32,881 nt of DNA from JANNFX01 sp031380225 (GTDB lineage: Bacteria; Pseudomonadota; Alphaproteobacteria; Rhizobiales; Hyphomicrobiaceae), in contig JANNFX010000044.1 in NCBI GenBank assembly GCA_031380225.1, positions 1 through 32,881 of the forward strand, read 5' to 3'. How positions within the stretch are numbered: the first letter of the stretch is position 1; every line of letters begins with the position of its first letter. A program made the position numbers and the translations under genes. Positions 6,491 to 15,900 of the stretch are shown piece after piece. The notes beneath the pieces are model-generated. The model had not been told where the DNA came from and made no database searches. It worked only from the letters and a program-made list of their open reading frames with translations.

Positions 6491-8620
6491 ATGTCGAGCT
6501 TGAGCGTAACCTACACTTTGACAGGTGGTTCGCCGGTGACAATTGATATCGCCGCCAGCGCCACGCCGGCCGAGACCCGCGATCAAATTCAATTCGCGTT
6601 GGATCAGGCCGCCGCTAATCCAACAGGTGGTACGGTTACGCTATCAAGCGGCACATTCCTGCTTGCCGGGACGTCGACGAGCGGATTGCCAGGTGTGTTG
6701 CGCGCCGGTAGCAATACGGTGTTTCAAGGCGCCGGAGATCAAGGCGATACATCAACCGTTTTGAAACTTGACGGGCCGTTGACCGGCGACGTCACCGGCA
6801 TCGTGCGCACAGATTCCGGCCAAACAAATCCCGACGGCACGATTGCTTCAACCCATGACGTTGTTATTCGCGGCATGGTGATCGATGGCGCCAAGGCAGA
6901 CAACGGCACCGCGCGCGATGTCGATGGCTTTTACTGCGGACCCAATCCGAACACTGCCGAAGATCACGATTCGAATATTACGCTGCAAAACGTCACCATT
7001 CAGAACTGCTCGCGCTATGGTTTCGACCCGCACGCCTTGACCACCAATCTGACATTTCAATCGTGCACGGCGACTAACAACAAAGATGGCTTTACGATCG
7101 ACGGCTGCGGCGCGGATGGAACCGGCAATGGCGTCTCGATTGTCGACTGTGTTGCGACCGGCAACGTGCGTCACGGATTCAACGTCACCACCGGCTCATC
7201 GAACGTTGTGATTTCGAGCTTCACAGCGGTCAACAACGGCCAATCCGGAATTGTGGTTCAGACTGGGAACAATGAAATCCGCGATTGGACGGATAACATC
7301 ACCATTTCCGGCGGAACGGTTGGCGGCAATGGCGCCAATGGCATCCGCGTCACTCAGTCCGAACAAATCAAAATCGAGAACGTCAATTTCCAAGGCCAGG
7401 TTGCGACGCCGTTGATCGAACTGGCTGGCGTCAGGCCTGACCCGTATGCGGCGTTATCTTTCGGCGCTGAAATCATCGGCTGCACGGTCAATGGCACAGC
7501 AGGTCTCACACTTGGCAATCAGCTGTCAGTCAAAAATTATTTGCAAACATTCGGCACCGCAGCCGTTGAAGATGACCGTTGGATCGTGACGTCTGGCGTA
7601 TCGTTCGGGCAAAGTGCTGCGACGACACCCGTTATCCCAACCGGCATCAACACGACTGGCGCCGTTTTGTGGGACTATATCCTCAGCGACCACCGCGGCA
7701 ACATCAATGACATCGTCAACGGCACCGTCGTTGCCGATAGCATTGCAGCTGGCCGCGGCGATGACGTGATTTCTGGCAATGCCGGCAACGACAAGCTCTA
7801 TGGTGAAGACGGCAACGATCAACTGTTCGGCGACAGCGGCGACGATCAATTGTATGGCGGTGCAGGAACAGATCTGCTCAACGGCGGCGACGGCGATGAT
7901 ACGCTGTACGGCGGCCGGGCCGATGACGCGCTTGAGGGCGGCGCTGGTAATGACGTTTTGAACGGCGGCTACGGCATCGATACTGCGAGCTACGCATCGG
8001 CCGCGGCGGGCGTCGAGGTTTCGCTCCTGATTTCCCAACAGCAAGATACCAAGGGTGCGGGCCTCGACACGTTAGCCATGATCGAAAATGTGACAGGCAG
8101 CGCATTCGCTGACAAGCTTACGGGCGATGCCAATGCCAATCTCATTAAAGGCGGCGATGGCAACGATGTGCTGGCGTCCGGCGGCGGCCTCGACAAAATA
8201 TGCGGTGGCGACGGTAACGACACACTGAACGGTGGTGACGGCGCCGATACCATAGCCGGCGGCAACGGCCTTGATCGCATGACGGGTGGCACAGGCAGTG
8301 ATCGCTTCGACTTTGACACTCTGGCTCAGTCGGTCAGCGGCACCGGCCGCGACGTCATCTACGATTTCGAAGGTGCTGGTGTAGCAACAGGCGACCGCAT
8401 CGATCTGTCGACGCTCGATGCCATCGCATCGCTGACCGGCAATCAAAACTTTACCTGGATGGGCACAGGCGCCTTCACCGGCGCTGGCCAAGTCCGCTAC
8501 GCGATGACGGGCGGCGGCAACACCATCATCTATGTCAACACAGACACAGATGCCGCCAGCGAGTTTGAAATCACGCTGATGGGCCGCCACGCGCTCTACG
8601 CCGCCGATTTTGTATTGTAG
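6491..8620 (+). CDS. AlgE-like mannuronan C5-epimerase-type beta-helix protein with RTX repeats
   Basis: The start is ATG 6491, with AGGAG five bases upstream. Residues 1 to about 400 form a right-handed beta-helix that matches the A-module of Azotobacter AlgE alginate epimerases. The catalytic segment is YGFDPH (176-181), aligning with AlgE4 Tyr149, Asp152 and His154. Asp204 in KDGFTID aligns with AlgE4 Asp178. RHGFNV and SGIVVQ are conserved too. The Glu that follows the catalytic His in AlgE4 is Ala182 here. Residues from about 415 to 615 hold many RTX nonapeptides (GGxGxDxLx) in two blocks. The end is an M10-type C-terminal secretion domain finishing YAADFVL, with no N-terminal signal. 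Expected role: extracellular epimerase or lyase acting on alginate or a similar polyuronate after type I export. The true substrate is not shown. Confidence 0.85.
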   Translation: MSSLSVTYTLTGGSPVTIDIAASATPAETRDQIQFALDQAAANPTGGTVTLSSGTFLLAGTSTSGLPGVLRAGSNTVFQGAGDQGDTSTVLKLDGPLTGDVTGIVRTDSGQTNPDGTIASTHDVVIRGMVIDGAKADNGTARDVDGFYCGPNPNTAEDHDSNITLQNVTIQNCSRYGFDPHALTTNLTFQSCTATNNKDGFTIDGCGADGTGNGVSIVDCVATGNVRHGFNVTTGSSNVVISSFTAVNNGQSGIVVQTGNNEIRDWTDNITISGGTVGGNGANGIRVTQSEQIKIENVNFQGQVATPLIELAGVRPDPYAALSFGAEIIGCTVNGTAGLTLGNQLSVKNYLQTFGTAAVEDDRWIVTSGVSFGQSAATTPVIPTGINTTGAVLWDYILSDHRGNINDIVNGTVVADSIAAGRGDDVISGNAGNDKLYGEDGNDQLFGDSGDDQLYGGAGTDLLNGGDGDDTLYGGRADDALEGGAGNDVLNGGYGIDTASYASAAAGVEVSLLISQQQDTKGAGLDTLAMIENVTGSAFADKLTGDANANLIKGGDGNDVLASGGGLDKICGGDGNDTLNGGDGADTIAGGNGLDRMTGGTGSDRFDFDTLAQSVSGTGRDVIYDFEGAGVATGDRIDLSTLDAIASLTGNQNFTWMGTGAFTGAGQVRYAMTGGGNTIIYVNTDTDAASEFEITLMGRHALYAADFVL

Positions 8621-8640
8621 GTGCCAGACAGCTCTCTGCC

Positions 8641-10002
8641 CTACGCCAAGGCCTTCTGAATGAGGCGCGGGCCTTGGAACGGCTTCTGCAGTTTGCGCTC
8701 GCCCGATACTGGAACAAAGCGCTGAGGCAATTTAGGGCCGCGACCTGTCAAGCGTCGATTGGACAGGCTGAGGCCAGCATCCGGATCAGCAAAGCTCACC
8801 TTCACCGGCTTTTTCGCATCGGCTGATTTGCCGGTTTGGAGTTTTTCAGTTGCGCGCTTGGCTGCCGGAGTAAATTGTTGGCGTGCGATGCGAAGCTTCA
8901 AGTTTTTTGCTTTGAACTGCGCTTCTTCAGCCCGCACAGCCGCTGCCAAGCCGCGGCTCGGCTTGATGCGGAGCTTCGCGACGTTCACGTTTGTTCTTGG
9001 CTTCACAGATTTGACAGCTGCCAATCCAATACGGCGCTGTTTCGCTTTCGCCACTTGTTGAGACCACGTTTCTGCGCGGCGGATTGCGCGCGGAGCTGTC
9101 TCTGAAATAGAATTCGATGCAGCGATCTTCTTAAGCACAGGCGCAGCAGCGATCTGGACCGGCTTCGATTTTGCGCGATCGGCGCCAACGACCGGCCACT
9201 TGATTGCAACTGTCTTGGAAATGCCAACCGGCGGCATACGTTTTGCTTCGGCAATAGCGACGACCGGCCACTTCATCGCGGCGGACTTCGTGATCGCGAG
9301 TTGTGTCATCGATTGGCCAATGACCGGCCACGATTTAAGCGCTGGCCGCAGGATGGCAATCAATCGTTGTTCCTCGGCTTGATCCACGCCTGGAGTTGTG
9401 GGGTTGAGGGCCGCGACGGCCACTGCCGCTTCATCAAGCGAAGCAAACTGGCCGATATGACCAAGCACGGGCTGATAGTGCCGCTTGAAGCTGTAGGTCG
9501 CTTCACCCTGCGTTGGAACCGACAGCACTTGTGCCTTGAGGCTGGCAACACCGCGGCCCTCGAAGCCGAGCTTCTCGGCCGCCGCGCGCGAGACATCGAG
9601 CTTGCGATCGCCCCAATACGGTCCCGCATTGTTGACGCGCAGCACCGCTGCTTGTTTCGTCGCCGGCGCCCATACCAGTAGAGTTGTGCCGTCGGGATAA
9701 ATCGGGCTGGCCGCGTTGTCCGCATCGTTAGGCCGGAAAACTTCGCCCGATGACGTCAATCCGCACGGATTATAGGGATCAGACTTGCAAGAGTCATAGA
9801 ACGACGCTGGCAGCGTATGCTCTTGGCCAATCAACGCCCGTGTTTCGGCCAGCGATTTCACGCGGTGGCATGTCTTAAAGAAGCAGTAGGTGGCACCGGG
9901 CGCCTTTGCCGACGCTGTTACTGGCATCATCACACTCGCAGCACCAAGTATGAAAAAGGCTCGCGCCAAACTGCGCGGCAAAGCCGTGCGAAACGTCATC
10001 AT
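8641..10002 (-). CDS. Exported RlpA-like double-psi beta-barrel protein with basic repeated tail
   Basis: I start at the ATG at 10002 because AAGGAG lies seven bases upstream. The first 32 residues are a signal peptide ending VTASA. Residues about 65-160 match the RlpA-like double-psi beta-barrel (PASFYDS, GLTSSGEVF with Glu87, YPDGTTLLV, LDVSRAAAEKLGF). RlpA proteins bind or cut denuded peptidoglycan at the septum. The family's VNDRGP motif reads VNNAGP, so the acidic residue is Asn125, which argues against lytic activity. From residue 215 the tail has three degenerate repeats around SWPVIG, KWPVVAI and KWPVVGA, followed by a long Lys/Arg/Ala-rich, probably disordered region of about 190 residues. 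No SPOR domain is recognisable. It is convergent with the epimerase gene, only 20 bp away. Confidence 0.8.
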   Translation of the reverse strand: MMTFRTALPRSLARAFFILGAASVMMPVTASAKAPGATYCFFKTCHRVKSLAETRALIGQEHTLPASFYDSCKSDPYNPCGLTSSGEVFRPNDADNAASPIYPDGTTLLVWAPATKQAAVLRVNNAGPYWGDRKLDVSRAAAEKLGFEGRGVASLKAQVLSVPTQGEATYSFKRHYQPVLGHIGQFASLDEAAVAVAALNPTTPGVDQAEEQRLIAILRPALKSWPVIGQSMTQLAITKSAAMKWPVVAIAEAKRMPPVGISKTVAIKWPVVGADRAKSKPVQIAAAPVLKKIAASNSISETAPRAIRRAETWSQQVAKAKQRRIGLAAVKSVKPRTNVNVAKLRIKPSRGLAAAVRAEEAQFKAKNLKLRIARQQFTPAAKRATEKLQTGKSADAKKPVKVSFADPDAGLSLSNRRLTGRGPKLPQRFVPVSGERKLQKPFQGPRLIQKALA

Positions 10003-10228
10003 GGGCTCGCTCCTTGAGGTAGCCAAATTTCAAATCGAAAAACCGGATGCGGGCAGTGCCGCGTGCGTTGGGAAGCGCGTCCGGGTTGGATGCCGTGAAA
10101 GGCTGCGGAGCGTGGACTCCGCGAATGGATCGTTAACCATCCAACAAGCCGACCCAGCCCGATGAGATGGGCTAAATGAAGATATTTTTGCAATAATGGT
10201 TAATAGAAAAACGCAGTTCAGCTATGCG

Positions 10229-10972
10229 CTAGGTGGGCAGCAATCCGGCTTTGCTCAGTTGCCGCCGTAATTCCGCGGAAGCCTCCGAAAGACGGGCTTG
10301 ATCGCACGAGCGAAGCACCAATTCTGTTTTATATTTCCCGTCGTTAAAGGCCGGGTAGCTGCCCATTGTCACATCAGGAAAAGCCATTTGATGCGCGCGA
10401 AAAAGCTCAGCAATTTCGGATTCTGCACACGACAAAATGATGGTTTCGGCGCTGACTTTTGCGCCCGTTCTGAGATGCTGTGTCGCATCCGTCAGCATGC
10501 TTTCCATGATCGCCGGCACACCGGCCATGACAATCACGTTGCCGATTACGAAGCCTGGTGCAACTGAGACAGTATTGGAGATCAGCGTGGCGCCATCTGG
10601 AATGCGGGCCATTCTGAGCCGCGCTTCGGTCATGGCTAAACCGCGCGCATCATATGCGGCCTTCATAAGCGCGACAGCGCGCGGATCAAGATCGATGCCA
10701 ACGCCGAATGCCGCCGCGACGCTATCGGCCGTGATGTCGTCATGCGTCGGGCCGATGCCACCGGTCGTGAACACGTAATCATATTTCGAGCGCAGTGCAT
10801 TCAACGCGCCGACGATCTCGTCTTGAATGTCAGGCACAACTCTGACTTCGCGAAGCACGATCCCAATCCCAGTTAGCCGCTCGGCTATGGTGCCGATGTT
10901 GCGATCCTTGGTCCGGCCCGACAAAATCTCGTCACCGATAACAAGTGCTGCTGCGGTGACGATGGTGGTCAT
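10229..10972 (-). CDS. CinA-like MoaB/Mog-domain protein
   Basis: The 247-residue product is a single molybdopterin-binding-like domain of the CinA N-terminal type. Signatures are IGDEILSGRTKDRN near the start and FTTGGIGPTHDDIT at about residues 68-81. Established: in full-length CinA this domain is followed by a nicotinamide mononucleotide deamidase (PncC) domain, and the N-terminal part has ADP-ribose pyrophosphatase activity in some species. Here the deamidase domain is absent, which is common in alphaproteobacteria where pncC is separate. The ATG at 10972 gives the natural family start. It is transcribed in the same direction as the rlpA-like gene, 226 bp upstream of it; the intervening stretch shows nothing definite except a small AGCCC/GGGCT stem near 10156-10173. 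Confidence 0.88.
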   Translation of the reverse strand: MTTIVTAAALVIGDEILSGRTKDRNIGTIAERLTGIGIVLREVRVVPDIQDEIVGALNALRSKYDYVFTTGGIGPTHDDITADSVAAAFGVGIDLDPRAVALMKAAYDARGLAMTEARLRMARIPDGATLISNTVSVAPGFVIGNVIVMAGVPAIMESMLTDATQHLRTGAKVSAETIILSCAESEIAELFRAHQMAFPDVTMGSYPAFNDGKYKTELVLRSCDQARLSEASAELRRQLSKAGLLPT

Positions 10973-11072
10973 TCGAGTTGGTCCAGACTTCCAGATGCAA
11001 CGTTGCCTTGGAGGCTAGCACTGCGACTGCGTCAAGACAATTGGCCGTGCATCGATTGCTCGCCACAATGTT

Positions 11073-12119
11073 TCAAAGGACAAAATCATATCTGGCGATG
11101 GTGGTGAGGCCGTCGACTTTGATCTGGAAATCTGCGTGTCCGTCGCCGTTGACATCGCCTTGGACCAGCACATGGTCCGCTCCCCTCACAAAGTGAAGTT
11201 CGCCAGCGATTTTGTGAAAGGCTTGACTGCCAATAAATTTGAAGTTTTGATTGCCGGCTTGCTTCGTATTGGAGTCAATGGTTGAGAGGTCGATGAAGTC
11301 GTAAGCGTCAAAATCCTTGATAACGTCGGTCGAGGCTAGCGTTGTTGAGCTTTCTGTGCGGACGTTGAAATCGAAATAGTCGCTTCCTGCCCCACCCCAC
11401 AGCCGGTCGAAGCCCGCGCCGCCTCGCAAGACGTCGGTTCCTGAGCCGCCAATAAGCTGATCTGCGCCCTGCCCGCTATTGATGGTGTCGTTGCCGCCAT
11501 TGCCGTAAATGGAATCGCCCGTTGCTGTGCCGGTTATTCTGTCGTTGCCACCTAAGGCATACACGGGTGCGCCATCTGCAGTTGTCAGCGTGACTACGTC
11601 ATCGGCTTCAGTAAAGTTGGATGATCCCCCGGTCTCCGCACCATAGAGCTGCTGGCCCCCAGCGATATCCCACGACGTGAGGTCGGTCACGCCGCCTGAC
11701 GCATAAGCATACATGATCGTTGCGCTGTTGGTCGGATGATCAAGACCGAGGCTGTGTCCAATTTCATGCAGAGCAACGGCATAGAAAGTGGCGCCACCCG
11801 GCAGCACATAGCTGCCAGCGGCCTGAGACCAAGTCCAAGTTTCGGCCGTATCAAAAGTAATTGCAGCCCCGGTATAATTCGAACCGCTCCAATAGCTCCA
11901 GGCCTCGGCTAAGGTATTGGACGCGCCGTCGAGGTAGCCGAAATCAACTGTGATGTCTGCAGCCCCTGCCGATGAGGCTTGGTTGAAATCAAGGTCCAGC
12001 ACCTGATCCCAGCGTTCGAATGCTTGCGCGATCCCGGCTGCATACTTCTGATCGCCAGTGTAATACCACGTCACCGTATCGCTGGACCACGCCGGGCCGA
12101 TAAATGCATAGTTTGACAT
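11073..12119 (-). CDS. Matrixin-like M10 metalloprotease with RTX secretion domain
   Basis: The 348-residue product starts at ATG 12119 with GGGAG six bases upstream. Residues 1-160 are a compact metzincin catalytic domain: ADITVDFG, then HEIGHSLGLDH at 118-128 binding zinc, and a Met-turn around Met136 (TIMYAYASG). There is no propeptide and no signal peptide. Residues about 165-255 contain RTX repeats (GNGGNDTINSGQGAD, GGAGFDRLWGGAGSDYFDF), and the last 100 residues are the M10-type C-terminal domain ending ARYDFVL. Established for such proteins: export through a type I ABC transporter and calcium-dependent folding outside. Compared with the serralysin at the left edge, the catalytic domain is shorter and more like M10A matrixins. 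The substrate is unknown. Confidence 0.9.
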   Translation of the reverse strand: MSNYAFIGPAWSSDTVTWYYTGDQKYAAGIAQAFERWDQVLDLDFNQASSAGAADITVDFGYLDGASNTLAEAWSYWSGSNYTGAAITFDTAETWTWSQAAGSYVLPGGATFYAVALHEIGHSLGLDHPTNSATIMYAYASGGVTDLTSWDIAGGQQLYGAETGGSSNFTEADDVVTLTTADGAPVYALGGNDRITGTATGDSIYGNGGNDTINSGQGADQLIGGSGTDVLRGGAGFDRLWGGAGSDYFDFNVRTESSTTLASTDVIKDFDAYDFIDLSTIDSNTKQAGNQNFKFIGSQAFHKIAGELHFVRGADHVLVQGDVNGDGHADFQIKVDGLTTIARYDFVL

Positions 12120-12431
12120 TGGCGCTCCCGTGCCAGTTCAGAAAAGCATCGGCTGATTGAAACTCACCTGGCCGCACCCTTAGATCGTCACTGGCGCAAG
12201 TCACCGGGCTGTTGTGAAGCGCGCACTACCTCCTATTTGAGGCAGGGTGTCTGGAAATCCGTTTAAAACAATCTGTAAAATTGTATCGAGGTGTGTGGAC
12301 TTGGTCGAGGTCGTGAAACTTGACTAAAAAGGAATGAATATTTGTTGGGTGGATACCGGCGCATGGCAGGTATTGGAGTTCTGACATTAACGTTTGCCAC
12401 AGCCAATGGACACCGCTAAGCTCGCTGCGTC

Positions 12432-12499
12432 GTAGTTGGGTTAGCGGCGGCCGCAGTGATTTAATGAAACACCTTGATCCGCCCGCCGCGTAACCCAAC
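12432..12499. repeat. Palindromic element, GTTGGGTTA type
   Basis: GTTGGGTTAGCGGCGG starts near 12435 (preceded by GTA at 12432) and pairs with CCGCCGCGTAACCCAAC ending at 12499, with one unpaired base. Loop about 30 bases. Confidence 0.65.
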
Positions 12500-12570
12500 A
12501 CGTTCCACAATGAATGTGACTATGTAATCGTCGCGCTTACGAGATACGCGAATTGCATTGTGAAAAAGTT

Positions 12571-12636
12571 TTGGGTTACGCGCGCTTGGACCGCGTCTCA
12601 ATTTTGATTTTGCGTCTGCGCGCTAACCCAACCTAC
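12571..12636. repeat. Palindromic element, TTGGGTTA/TAACCCAACCTAC type
   Basis: TTGGGTTACGCGCG (12571-12584) pairs with CGCGCTAACCCAACCTAC (12619-12636), leaving one mismatch. The GTAGG end is kept only on the right side. Confidence 0.65.
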
Positions 12637-12661
12637 AACCCGGCGGGTATGCGTGCGCTTC

Positions 12662-12714
12662 GTAGGGCGGATTAAAAGCGCGATGCATCAGCATCGCGTA
12701 ACGTAATCCGTCGC
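12662..12714. repeat. Palindromic element, GTAGGGCGGATTA type
   Basis: GGCGGATTA (from 12666) pairs with TAATCCGTCGCC (to 12714) imperfectly. The inner CGCGATGC/GCATCGCG pair is perfect. Confidence 0.7.
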
Positions 12715-12814
12715 CTTCGTGCGATTCAACGGCTTTCATCGGTAATGTGAGACCGCCGACGGATGTCGTCACGCCCCGCTACCGAACCGCCGTCCAAAAT
12801 ATCATGTAGATGGC

Positions 12815-12901
12815 GTAGGTCGGATAGAGCGCAGTGAGATCCGGCGCGGTGCCTCAATTGACACGCTTTGTCGGCTCTCGCTTCGCTTCTAGCCGACCTA
12901 C
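12815..12901. repeat. Palindromic element, GTAGGTCGG type
   Basis: GTAGGTCGG (12815-12823) and CCGACCTAC (12893-12901) are perfectly complementary. The middle contains a second GTCGGCTC-type stretch, so the fold may be more complex. It lies before the 3' end of the aas fusion. Confidence 0.7.
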
Positions 12902-12994
12902 ATTGAAGTTCGGACTTCGACGCTGAACTTAATGGTTGCTACGGTGCTCGCGCTCGTTTCCCGGAACCAAAAGTCAGTGCCGTCATATAAGGGG

Positions 12995-15900
12995 CTACTG
13001 CACCACGCGGAGTTGGGGTGTGGTTGGTGATGGAGATGCTGCTGGTGCTACCGGCTCCGCCACCAGTGCCTCAGCCTTCGCAGGCCGCTTAGCGAGCGCG
13101 TCCTTCGTCAGCGCCAATGCCGCCACGTAGTCCGGTTTGCCGGAGCCCAAAAGTGGGATCTTATCGACGACCAGAATTTCAGCCGGAACCATCAGCTCGG
13201 GCGCTGAATGAGCTCTGGCATGTTTGGTAAACGCGTCGCGCGTGCAATTGGCGTCAGTCGTCATGAGCACCAAGCGCTCGCCCTTGCGCGCATCAGGTAC
13301 GGACACGACAACGGTGATCAAGCTCGGCCACAACTCTGCGGCCATGGCTTCAACAGCGGACAGCGACACCATTTCACCGGCAATCTTGGCAAAGCGTTTG
13401 GCGCGGCCCTTGATCGAGATGAAACCTTGGCTATCGATGGCGACGATATCGCCGGTATCGTGCCAGCCCTCATGCGGTGGCTCAAGTACACCCGGATTTT
13501 CGGCGCGCATATAGCCGATCATCACGTTCGGCCCGCGCACAAACAAACGCCCGCCTTCGTCGATGCCGGGAACTTGTTCGAGACGCGCTTCCATCAGCGG
13601 TGCGAGGCGGCCAACGGTGCCAGCCTTGTTGGCAAGCGGCGTATTGATGGCCAGCACCGGCGCCGTTTCGGTGACGCCATAGCCTTCGAGAATGCGGACT
13701 CCGAACTTTTCCATATAGATCTGCCGCGTGCGATCCTTCACAGCTTCCGCGCCGGCCACGATAAGCCGCACGCGATGGAAGTCATAGGGATGCGCCGAGC
13801 GCGCGTATCCGTTCAAGAACGTATCGGTGCCGAATAGGATTGTTGAATTCGTTCCGTACACGAGCTCCGGCACAATTCTGTAGTGCAGTGGCGACGGATA
13901 CAGGAACACCGGCACGCCGCCGATGATTGGCATCATCATGCCGCCCGTCAAACCGAATGAATGGAACACCGGCATGACATTGAAGACTTTGTCTTGGCCA
14001 TTGACCGCAATACGGTGCAAGCACTGGAATGCATTGGCCAGGATGTTCATGTGCGACAGCACCACGCCCTTTGGCGTTCCTTCGCTGCCTGACGTAAACA
14101 AGATAGCGGCGGCATCATTCGGCTTGCGTGCGACTTGCGGCTTCAAGCCGGCGCGCCAACCAACAAACTTGTCACGGATCCCGATGCTGGCTTTGATGTC
14201 TTCAAGGTAAATCAGTTTGTGGACTGCGCCGAGCTTTTCGGCGGCCTCAGTCAGCCGGGCTTTTTCGATAAAGACGCGCGACGTCAGAATGGTCGTGACC
14301 TTCGCGGCTTTGCACGCTGTCAGCATGTTGGCTGCACCTGCCGAATAATTCAGCATTGCCGGTACGCGGCCCGTCGATTGCAGCGCGAAAAATGTCACGA
14401 CTACGCCAGCCGCATTCGGCAGCAACACCCCAACCGCTTCGCCCTCTTGCGCAAGTGGTTTCAGTTTGTGGCCGAGCACTTGCGCACTCAGAATGAGCTT
14501 CGCGAAAGTCAGCTTGGTGCCTAGCGCGTCTTCGACGATGGCACGGCGCGGATCGCGGACTTCCTTGGCGTCAACGAGTGCTTCAAACAGTGTTTGATCA
14601 AAGTTGCTGGTCTTAACTGCGCTATTGACCATGATGTCTTGCAGAATGGCACCCGCAGCCTGGCGGCGCGCTTTACCCTTGAGGGCCGGATCGACCGTCA
14701 GTTTTTCGGGCGGCAAAATGGTGATCGTGGTCTTCGGGAACAGAACCTTTTTGGTTTGATAGCGGTTGAGATAGCCAAACGGCGACCGCTCCGGGCCTTC
14801 GATACGCACGGGCACAACAACGGCATCGGCCTTGTCGGCAATCATCGCAGTGCCGTCATAGACTTTCATCAAGCCTCCGGTGGTCGTCAGGCGGCCTTCA
14901 GGGAAGATCACAAGCGACTGCCCGGTTTTAACCGCATTGATGAGGAGACGGGTGCCAAGTGGTTTGGACGGATCGATCGCGTGCGCGTTGACGAGTTTCA
15001 GGAATGGCTTGACCCACCACAGTTGCGCAATACCGCTGTCGATTGCGAACGAGGCGTGATCGGGCATCACCGCATGCAGGATCGATGCATCGAGGAAGCT
15101 GACGTGGTTCGGCGCGATGATGGCGCGCTCACCGGGCTTTGGCAGATGTTCGGTGCCCTTGAGCTCTAGCCGGAAAAAGGTTTTGAACAAGAACACACCG
15201 ACGTCCTTAATCCCCTCCTTTCCCCAAGCTTTGAGAACCAGAACGGTAGCAATGAGACTGCCGATGCCCACCATAAAAAATAGCGCGCCGAAGCCGACGC
15301 CTTGTGATTGCAGAACTGCGACGGCGAGTGTTGCCGCCGTCATGAATGCGGCCTGCAGCACGTTACAAGCAGCGATGACGCGCGCCTTGCGTTCAGCGGG
15401 CGCCCAGGCTTGGACGGCGGCAAACGACGGCACGATGTACAGTCCGCCGGCAAGCGCCAGGCCAAAAAGGTCGACGCCGAAATGAAAGCCAGACCAACTC
15501 GTGAACACGGCCGACGGCGTGAGGAGTTCGCCTGTTGCTGCTGGCAGCGATGCCATCGACCATGCGAGATCGATACTGAACAGCGCCATCAAGGCCGCGC
15601 CGATCGGAACCAACGCCATGTTCGGGCGCATTTTGCTGGCCCGCGCCGCCCACACTGAGCCGAGTGCGATGCCAACTGTAAAAATCATCAACGCCAAAGT
15701 TGTGACGTGTTCGTTGCCGCCGATGCGGTCCTTCACCATGGACGGTAACAGTGATAGCGCCACTGCGCCAACGAGCCAAAACCAGCTGGTGATCAAACCG
15801 CCAATCCACAAACGGTTGTCGCTCTTGAGATCGCGCAATAACGCTGCCGTTGACGTCACCGGATTGCGGTCGATGACCAACGTGGGTTCCGCTTCGCCGG

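Larger units (their letters stand above)
12120..12994. other. 875-bp gene-free stretch with four palindromic elements
   Basis: No frame in this stretch looks like a gene; the short frames follow the palindromes and resemble no family. It separates the 5' end of the RTX protease gene from the 3' end of the aas fusion. The right half is a cluster of four different palindromic elements, listed separately. The left part (12120-12230) probably holds the protease promoter, but I could not identify convincing -35 and -10 boxes. Confidence 0.7.

Noticed and set aside
7741..8300. Tandem DNA repeats in the epimerase-like gene, considered as a CRISPR or satellite
   Set aside because: The periodicity is about 27 bp and in frame, explained by RTX nonapeptide coding; there are no unique spacers.
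7526..8590. Long minus-strand frames over the RTX repeats
   Set aside because: The repetitive GGxGxDxL coding sequence opens antisense frames; these translate to repetitive Ala/Val/Ile-rich sequence without family features.
12226..12510. A 94-codon minus-strand frame in the gene-free stretch before aas
   Set aside because: It runs through a palindromic element, resembles no protein family, and lacks a clear ribosome site.
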